Source: Bacillota bacterium
GTDB taxonomy: Bacteria; Bacillota; Clostridia; Oscillospirales; Acutalibacteraceae
NCBI GenBank assembly: GCA_023401495.1
Contig: JAEXDU010000055.1
Location: forward strand, 1 to 10,097
Length of the DNA stretch: 10,097 nt
Direction of reading: 5' to 3'
The notes beneath the pieces were generated by a model. It ran no database searches. It saw only the letters and a program-made list of their open reading frames with translations, and was not told the DNA's origin. Made by a program: the position numbers and the translations under genes. Positions 5,191 through 10,097 of the stretch are shown here, in pieces. The first letter of the stretch is position 1, and each line of letters begins with the position of its first letter.

Positions 5191-7134
5191 ATGCGAAAAT
5201 TATCAATCACACGCAAAAGCAAATCCCTGAAAACAAAACTGATCTTGAACACAATTCCTGTTGTAGTGCTGACAGCCCTTTTAAGCCTTGGCGTTGGCGT
5301 CTATTCCAGCTACCAGGGATTAACCAAAAATGTGAACAGTGATCTAACCTCAATGGGTAAGATATTGACGGAATCCATCACCTATGGTCTGGACAATATG
5401 GAGAGCTCTCTCCAATCTGCCGCGTCCTCCAACACCCTTGGGGCCCCGGGGCTGACCGAACCCATTATCGCGAACATATTGGAGCAGCAGATGAGCTCTT
5501 ACGGTTACCAGTCGCTGAGCCTTGTCGGCCAGGATGGAAAAATTGTGAGCGCAGACCATGATCTAAACGACAAAAGCGTTGCGGACCAGGAATATTTCAA
5601 GGCGGCGCTGACCGGACAAACCTATTTTTCGGAACCAATGAAAGATATTAACGGCAACTTTTGCGTGATCGCCTGTACGCCGATGTCTAACGACAATTTC
5701 AAGGGCGTGCTGATGGCGACAATGGACGCCCATGTTTACAGCCCTTTCATTCAGAATGTTGTCGTGGGCAAAACAGGCAGTGCGTTTATCATCAATAAAG
5801 ACGGCGTTTTGATCGGCAACATTGCGCCGGAAAAGGTCGACCAGCGAAAAACCGCTGAAATTTATAAATATGCTGATCTGACGCAGAGCGGCATCACCAT
5901 TTATTCTTACAGCACAGGGGACCGCATCTGCTACCATGCCCCCCTGCCCGGAACAGACGGCTGGTCCTTCGGCATCGTGGCGCCCATCAAGGAAATGACC
6001 TCCTCCATTGAATATACGATCATCGGCCTTCTGATTTCGTCGATTGTCTGCATTCTGCTGGGTGTTCTGTTCACCCGGTCGACGGCGAGATCCATCGCAA
6101 GCCCGATTACCCTTGTCTGCCGCAGACTGGAACAGTTGGCTGACGGCGATCTGCACTCAGACACAGTAGAGGTAGATGCACGGGATGAAACCGGTATTCT
6201 GGCCGATTCTCTAGAGAGAACAGTTTTGTCTCTGCGCAGCTATATTGCAGAAATCACACATATTCTGCACCAGGTATCGAACGGCAATCTGCTGGTGAAA
6301 ACCGAGTTGGAATACAACGGGGATTTTGTGCCGATTCAGGAGTCTCTGGAAAACATCACGCATTCGCTGCACGAGTCGATGAGCTCGATCAATCAGGCCT
6401 CAGACCAGATTGCAAGCGGTTCTGAACAGCTTGCAACCGGCGCGCAGTCTTTGGCTATGGGCTCTACAGAACAGGCCAGCTCTATTGAAGAATTGTCTAC
6501 TGCCATCTCTGAAATCGCAGAAAATGTAAAAATCAACGCACAGCACGCGGGCGATGCAAGCGAGAGAGTATTGGAGGTACGTTCGAAGATTGAAGTAAGC
6601 AACCAGTACATGAAGGATATGGTTGACTCGATGTCCCAAATCAATGATTCTTCTAACGAGATTGAAAAGATCGTGAAAACCATTGAGGATATTTCGTTCC
6701 AGACAAACATTCTTGCGCTTAACGCCTCTGTGGAAGCAGCCCGGGCAGGTTCAGCCGGCAAAGGCTTTGCGGTAGTTGCGGACGAGGTGAGAAACCTTGC
6801 AACAAAAAGTGCTCAGGCAGTAAAAGACACCGCGCTTTTAATCAATCATTCCAGAGAACAGGTGGAAAAGGGTACCGTAATCGCAGACAGCACCGAACAG
6901 GCACTGGCTGCGGTTGTGCAGAGCATTCAGGTGGTTACTGATAACGTGGAGCAGATTTCTGCGGCCTCTTCTCATCAGTCGGAACAGATCGATCAGGTCA
7001 CACAAAACGTAAATCAGATCTCCGGCGTGGTACAGACCAACTCGGCTACCGCGGAAGAGAGCGCGGCGGCCAGTGAGGAGCTTTCCGGGCAGGCTCAGAT
7101 TATGAAAGAGCTGGTAGAAAAATTCCAGTTATGA
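5191..7134 (+). CDS. Methyl-accepting chemotaxis protein with Cache-like sensor, 647 aa
   Basis: This transmembrane chemoreceptor binds a ligand outside the cell and controls the CheA kinase inside. Domains in order: a basic N-terminus and TM1 at about 17-39; an extracellular region of about 230 residues (45-270) resembling a double Cache sensor, with 'SLVGQDGKIVSADHD' and 'QEYFKAALTGQTYFSEP' as membrane-distal Cache signatures and 'GKTGSAFIINKDGVLIGN' as the proximal one; TM2 at about 275-297; HAMP at about 298-350; and the coiled-coil signalling domain to the end. The highly conserved hairpin tip that contacts CheA and CheW is at about 501-535 ('QTNILALNASVEAARAG', 'GFAVVADEVRNLA'). The R-x-x-W-Y motif of amino-acid-binding dCache domains is not seen, so the ligand is open. 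The protein ends at '...KFQL' without a tethering pentapeptide. The start is ATG at 5191 with AGGAAG (5178-5183) 7 nt upstream. It stands alone on its strand. Confidence 0.95.
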   Translation: MRKLSITRKSKSLKTKLILNTIPVVVLTALLSLGVGVYSSYQGLTKNVNSDLTSMGKILTESITYGLDNMESSLQSAASSNTLGAPGLTEPIIANILEQQMSSYGYQSLSLVGQDGKIVSADHDLNDKSVADQEYFKAALTGQTYFSEPMKDINGNFCVIACTPMSNDNFKGVLMATMDAHVYSPFIQNVVVGKTGSAFIINKDGVLIGNIAPEKVDQRKTAEIYKYADLTQSGITIYSYSTGDRICYHAPLPGTDGWSFGIVAPIKEMTSSIEYTIIGLLISSIVCILLGVLFTRSTARSIASPITLVCRRLEQLADGDLHSDTVEVDARDETGILADSLERTVLSLRSYIAEITHILHQVSNGNLLVKTELEYNGDFVPIQESLENITHSLHESMSSINQASDQIASGSEQLATGAQSLAMGSTEQASSIEELSTAISEIAENVKINAQHAGDASERVLEVRSKIEVSNQYMKDMVDSMSQINDSSNEIEKIVKTIEDISFQTNILALNASVEAARAGSAGKGFAVVADEVRNLATKSAQAVKDTALLINHSREQVEKGTVIADSTEQALAAVVQSIQVVTDNVEQISAASSHQSEQIDQVTQNVNQISGVVQTNSATAEESAAASEELSGQAQIMKELVEKFQL

Positions 7135-7175
7135 TCCCCCACCGCCGCAAAATCTGCCTTTAAAATAATAGAAAT

Positions 7176-7227
7176 AAAAAGTACGCCTTGATCGGGCTTT
7201 CAAAGCCGTTTCAAAGCGTACTTTTTT
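7176..7227. terminator. Bidirectional terminator between the chemoreceptor and the HD-GYP gene
   Basis: AAAAAGTACGC (7176-7186) pairs with GCGTACTTTTT (7216-7226). Inside the loop TTGA pairs with TCAA, and GGCTT with AAGCC, giving a long jointed stem. On the plus strand it ends in six T residues, and on the minus strand in five. It lies 41 nt after the complete chemoreceptor gene and 51 nt after the HD-GYP stop, so it serves both converging transcripts. Confidence 0.85.
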
Positions 7228-7278
7228 GCTTTTTTAAAGGGAAGAGAAAGCGCAGGATAAAATGTACCGGAAACGCGG

Positions 7279-7908
7279 CTATTCGCCGGAAGCGCACCTT
7301 TCGTCAAATATGCGGAGTATTTCGGCCTCATGATTCAAAAACAGCGTTACCAAAGCAGGCTCAAATTGCCTGCCGGCTTCTCTTTCAAGCTCACTGCACG
7401 CGTAATCGTGCGAGTATGCGGGCCGGTAGGCCCGGTCGCTTACCATCGCGTCATAAGAATCGCAGATCGCGGTCGCCCGGGCTACCAGGGGAATCGCCTT
7501 TCCTTTTAATCCAAAGGGATATCCCTTTCCGTTCCACCATTCGTGATGATAAACCGCGGCGTCACGGAGTAAGGGAATCAGGCCCTCGGGTATCCCGGTG
7601 ATCTTCCCCCTGCGGGCCAGATCCAGCAGCTCCTGCGCGAATACGGTATGCTGCTGAACAATGCGGTATTCGTTCGGGGTCAGAATTCCCTGCTTTGTAA
7701 GAAGGCTGGGGAGAACACACACTTTGCCAATATCGTGATAATAGGCGGCCAGACTGAAATACGGGTACATTTCATCTGCTGCGTATGCGTGCAGCCATTT
7801 TGAGAATCCTTCCATAAGCTTCCCCACATTCTCACTATGCCGGATTTGTTCTTCGGGGAGCATATGCAGAATCTCGTCCGCGGTCAAATTCTCATAGATG
7901 ATTTTCAA
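7279..7908 (-). CDS. Stand-alone HD-GYP domain protein, likely c-di-GMP phosphodiesterase, TTG start, 209 aa
   Basis: HD-GYP domains hydrolyse cyclic di-GMP, the messenger that usually sets the choice between swimming and a sessile life. Nearly all of the protein is this one domain, with no receiver, sensor or membrane segment. Metal-site residues known from characterised members are present: Glu20 and His24, the HD pair His58-Asp59 followed by Lys62, His87, His121-His122 and Asp150. The GYP motif is at 129-131 in 'NGKGYPFGLKG', followed by 'SDRAYR'. The presence of the Glu at -4 from the first His suggests a tri-metal type. The start is TTG at 7906-7908, supported by AAGGAGG (7917-7923) with 8 nt spacing; no better start exists. 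It follows cheW by 89 nt and precedes the terminator at 7176-7227, so it is probably the last gene of the receptor-cheW unit. Activity is predicted, not shown. Confidence 0.9.
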   Translation of the reverse strand: MKIIYENLTADEILHMLPEEQIRHSENVGKLMEGFSKWLHAYAADEMYPYFSLAAYYHDIGKVCVLPSLLTKQGILTPNEYRIVQQHTVFAQELLDLARRGKITGIPEGLIPLLRDAAVYHHEWWNGKGYPFGLKGKAIPLVARATAICDSYDAMVSDRAYRPAYSHDYACSELEREAGRQFEPALVTLFLNHEAEILRIFDERCASGE

Positions 7909-7919
7909 CGGTTCCCCCT

Positions 7920-7937
7920 CCTTAGAAGCTTCTGAGG
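7920..7937 (-). promoter_or_regulatory. Palindrome overlapping the HD-GYP ribosome binding site
   Basis: An 18-bp near-palindrome has AGAAGCTTCT at its core and CCT/AGG ends, with one mismatched pair. On the transcript it could form a 7-bp stem with one mismatch that includes the first four bases of the AAGGAGG ribosome site. This might lower translation from the TTG start. The stem is weak and may be chance. Confidence 0.25.
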
Positions 7938-7997
7938 CACTCTGCCGTTCCTGCTGATGTGCGCTTTATTGACTGGGAAATCGACTGGTTTTGGTTC

Positions 7998-8510
7998 CTA
8001 TCCCCGAACCGTCCGGGGCTGAACCGACAATTTAGCTTCACCGAGAATTTTCGCTGTGTGAAGCAGCAGGGCAATCCTGTCCTTTTGAGAGCCGCCCGCC
8101 AATTGGGCAATCCCGCTGAGATAAGTATCCATTTGATCTGTATTGACCTTAGGAGGGGGAGCGATTTTATCCGGCGAAATATCGGTCACCTCATCCACTT
8201 CGTCCACGATCAATCCAAAATTGCTGTGGCCCACATGAATAATGACAATGCAGGTGCGGTCATTATACGGTATTTCTGCTTTTCCAAAACGAAGCCGCAC
8301 GTCGATTAGCAGAATCATCTGTCCGCGCAGATTGATGACACCCTTGACATAATCGGGGTAATCGGGAAGCTCCGTCATCTCCTGCAGCCCGACGATCTGA
8401 ACGACGTCCGTAATTGAAACCCCAAAAAGCTGACCGTCTGTCCAGAAGGTTAAATATCGATCTTCTGTATCGTCTTCCCGCTCTGTATCTAATCTGACCG
8501 GTTGTCCCAT
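7998..8510 (-). CDS. cheW: CheW chemotaxis coupling protein, 170 aa
   Basis: CheW is the cytoplasmic adaptor that joins chemoreceptor tips to the CheA kinase in the signalling array. The CheW fold covers about residues 17-160. Key pieces are 'RYLTFWTDGQLFGVSITDVVQIV' at about 18-40 (core GQLFGVSI), the family hallmark 'GVINLRGQMILLIDVRLRFG' at 57-76, and 'FGLIVDEVDEVTDI' at 98-111, the receptor-facing valine-rich strand. Length is normal, with a hydrophilic N-terminal lead and a short basic tail. The start is ATG at 8508-8510 with AAGGAGG (8519-8525) 8 nt upstream, one of the strongest ribosome sites here. It begins 62 nt after the partial chemoreceptor gene and is followed by the HD-GYP gene, suggesting one transcript. 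CheV is excluded because no receiver domain follows. Confidence 0.95.
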   Translation of the reverse strand: MGQPVRLDTEREDDTEDRYLTFWTDGQLFGVSITDVVQIVGLQEMTELPDYPDYVKGVINLRGQMILLIDVRLRFGKAEIPYNDRTCIVIIHVGHSNFGLIVDEVDEVTDISPDKIAPPPKVNTDQMDTYLSGIAQLAGGSQKDRIALLLHTAKILGEAKLSVQPRTVRG

Positions 8511-8542
8511 CTGTAAAACCTCCTTTTCTTTGCTCTCCGCTG

Positions 8543-8570
8543 CGAGGCGGTGCCATTATTCACTGCCTCG
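8543..8570 (-). other. Intercistronic stem-loop between the chemoreceptor and cheW
   Basis: Ten-base arms at 8543-8552 and 8561-8570 pair around an 8-nt loop with a single mismatched pair (A opposite C on the transcript). The hairpin begins two bases after the chemoreceptor stop codon. No T run follows on the minus strand, so it is not a proper terminator. It could protect the receptor message from 3' decay or attenuate part of the transcription into cheW. Confidence 0.45.
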
Positions 8571-8572
8571 GC

Positions 8573-10097
8573 TTAGAAAGAAAACCAGGGCTCCGTTTCA
8601 GCCGCTTCGGACTGGCGGCGCTTTTGCGTATCGAAAGAAGCACGGCTCTGTGAGCCTGACAGCTTAAATTTTGATACCTCTTCCTGCAGGGTTTGCGCCT
8701 GAGCCGCGAGCTCTTCGCTGGAAGCGGAGCTTTCTTCCGCGGTTGCGGCGTTGTTCTGCACCACGGCAGACACCTGCGACAGCCCCTGATTGATCTGTTC
8801 AATCGCCACTGCCTGCGCCGAGGAGGCAGCCTCTATCTCTCGGATGGCCTGCTCGACCATCTGCGCTTTTTCAGACACCTCGCCCAAGGCTTTTAAGGTT
8901 TCAGCGGCCAGCTGCTCCCCTTCTGACACGGTTTTTACCGATTTTTGAATCAGGTCGGCCGTCTGCTTGGCTGCTTCTGCAGATTTGGCGGCAAGATTGC
9001 GCACCTCGTCCGCCACCACGGCAAAACCCTTTCCCGCACTGCCGGCGCGGGCGGCCTCTACGGCGGCATTCAAGGCCAGAATATTCGTCTGGAAGGCGAT
9101 GTCCTCCACCAGCTTTGTGATTTTGGAAATCTGCTGCGAGTCTTCCCCGATTTCGTGCATGGCTCCATCCAGGCGCTGCATGTATTCATGGCTGTCCGAT
9201 ACGCCCTTGACAGCCTGTTCCACATAATTGGTGGCGTTGCTCACGCTGACGGCATTGTGCGAAGCCTGCTGGGCAACGCTCACAATGGAAGCATTGAGCT
9301 CTTCGACAGAAGCCGCCTGCTCCGTAGCGCCGGAGGACAGCGCCTGCGCCGCGGAGGAAACCTGCTCGGACCCGGTGTTGACCTGGTCCGCCGCCATGCT
9401 GATCATCTGCAGCGTATTGCTCAGATCGTTCTTGATTCTTTCGAGCGCAAGCCCCAAAGCATCCTCTTCGGAACGAAGCGGAACCGTCTGTGTGAAATCG
9501 CCTTTACTGATCACCTCTGCGGCAATCACCTGCTTGCGAATGCCCTCCAGCATTTTGGTAAACGCGGCGGCAAGCTGGCCGGTTTCATCCTTGGAATTCA
9601 GATCGCCCAGATCAACATCCACCCTGCCCAGCGCGATGGAACCGGCCGCGTCTACAATCCGCTCAATGGGTTTCGTAATCATGCGGGAAATACGCAGGCC
9701 GAGAAGTCTTCCCGCGACGGCACCCAAAACAACAAAGATGGCGAGTACAATCGTCAGCACGATCGCGGACTGACCGTTTGAGTCGCTGGTATTCTTTGCC
9801 GAAGTCATCCGATTTTCCACAAGCTGTTTCATATTTTGAAATAATGTGGTAGTATCATTCGTTGCCGAATGCAGTGCCGCCGCAGCAGCTTGCTGGTTGC
9901 CGGCCTGTGCCAGCTCGAACGCCTTTTCAACCGCAGGCATGTATGATTCATTGAAAAGCTTTTCAACCGTATCTACCAAAGCAAGACTTGCCTGAGTGGT
10001 GATGGTAGGGCGATAGATCTCCATGTCATCCAGAAATGTCTGCATATTGTTCTTGCAGCTCTTTTGATATTCCGCGACCTTTGACGGATCGTTCGAT
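8573..10097 (-). CDS. Methyl-accepting chemotaxis protein, 5' end outside the window
   Basis: The reading frame stays open to the window edge (17 further codons beyond the ATG at 10045), so that ATG is internal; about 507 residues are visible. The visible outer part, roughly 9770-10097, is an alanine-rich helical segment like a four-helix-bundle (4HB_MCP) sensor without its first transmembrane helix. TM2 follows at about 9695-9770 ('IVLTIVLAIFVVLGAVAG'), then a HAMP domain to about 9550, and the signalling domain with the tip 'QTNILALNAAVEAARAG' and 'GFAVVADEVRNLA' near 9000-9110. After the coiled coil a flexible, polar tail of about 28 residues (8576-8659) ends in PWFSF. This matches the x-[HFYW]-x-x-[HFYW] pattern of pentapeptides that tether CheR or CheB in some bacteria. 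CheW is encoded next, 62 nt downstream. The ligand is unknown. Confidence 0.94.
   Translation of the reverse strand, partial: SNDPSKVAEYQKSCKNNMQTFLDDMEIYRPTITTQASLALVDTVEKLFNESYMPAVEKAFELAQAGNQQAAAAALHSATNDTTTLFQNMKQLVENRMTSAKNTSDSNGQSAIVLTIVLAIFVVLGAVAGRLLGLRISRMITKPIERIVDAAGSIALGRVDVDLGDLNSKDETGQLAAAFTKMLEGIRKQVIAAEVISKGDFTQTVPLRSEEDALGLALERIKNDLSNTLQMISMAADQVNTGSEQVSSAAQALSSGATEQAASVEELNASIVSVAQQASHNAVSVSNATNYVEQAVKGVSDSHEYMQRLDGAMHEIGEDSQQISKITKLVEDIAFQTNILALNAAVEAARAGSAGKGFAVVADEVRNLAAKSAEAAKQTADLIQKSVKTVSEGEQLAAETLKALGEVSEKAQMVEQAIREIEAASSAQAVAIEQINQGLSQVSAVVQNNAATAEESSASSEELAAQAQTLQEEVSKFKLSGSQSRASFDTQKRRQSEAAETEPWFSF

Noticed and set aside
8945..9781. Plus-strand open frame of 278 codons
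   Set aside because: It lies entirely antisense to the chemoreceptor gene, whose family match is unmistakable. The translation is low in family-like character and has no proper ribosome site. The same applies to the other long antisense frames over the MATE, AEC, mgsA and chemoreceptor genes.
10043..10045. ATG at 10045 as start of the right-hand chemoreceptor
   Set aside because: The frame continues without a stop to the end of the window, there is no ribosome site before this ATG, and a start here would remove the first transmembrane helix and part of the sensor.

Overview
The window reads as chromosomal DNA from a motile Gram-positive anaerobe, most likely a member of Clostridia (an Oscillospirales/Ruminococcaceae-like genome is my guess; the taxon cannot be fixed from the sequence alone). 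Pointers are the strong AGGAGG-type ribosome binding sites, the use of GTG and TTG starts, an HPr-family protein with the Gram-positive 'KSIMG' serine-phosphorylation motif, A-to-T hairpin terminators, and clostridial-looking MATE, AEC and chemoreceptor proteins. No rRNA, tRNA, CRISPR array, transposase or phage gene was seen.

Layout. (1) 1-925, minus strand: a two-gene unit of methylglyoxal synthase (mgsA, GTG start) followed 19 nt later by a 77-residue HPr-like protein that has lost the catalytic His region but keeps the regulatory Ser site. It has a good extended -10 promoter at 895-922 and ends in a near-perfect terminator at 3-34. (2) 1173-3539: a MATE efflux transporter (minus) divergent from a LysR-type regulator (plus). 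The 123-bp gap between them holds a near-consensus promoter overlaid by two overlapping palindromes, so the regulator probably controls itself and the transporter. (3) 3582-4621: a strong bidirectional terminator, then a convergent AEC-family permease (minus) whose candidate promoter lies between two different perfect palindromes. (4) 4622-5190: a 569-bp gap, mostly unexplained, containing a 155-bp MITE-like element with 12-bp perfect terminal inverted repeats and TA at both ends, ending 48 bp before the next gene. (5) 5191-7134, plus: a complete chemoreceptor (TM, Cache-like sensor, TM, HAMP, MCP signalling domain). (6) 7176-10097, minus: a chemoreceptor running off the window edge, then CheW, then a stand-alone HD-GYP protein. 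This set shares a bidirectional terminator with the complete chemoreceptor.

How the genes fit together. The left end is a carbon-overflow module: MgsA diverts dihydroxyacetone phosphate to methylglyoxal, and the HPr-like protein is a candidate regulator of it. This parallels the known inhibition of MgsA by Crh, the catalytically inert HPr paralogue of Bacillus subtilis, but here the two genes are linked. The middle is a regulator-controlled efflux pair plus an organic-anion permease. The right end is a sensory module: two receptors with different input domains, one CheW coupling protein, and a predicted c-di-GMP phosphodiesterase. The incomplete receptor ends in a PWFSF pentapeptide that resembles CheR/CheB tethering tails. 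The best lead for something not well described is the mgsA/His-less HPr operon.
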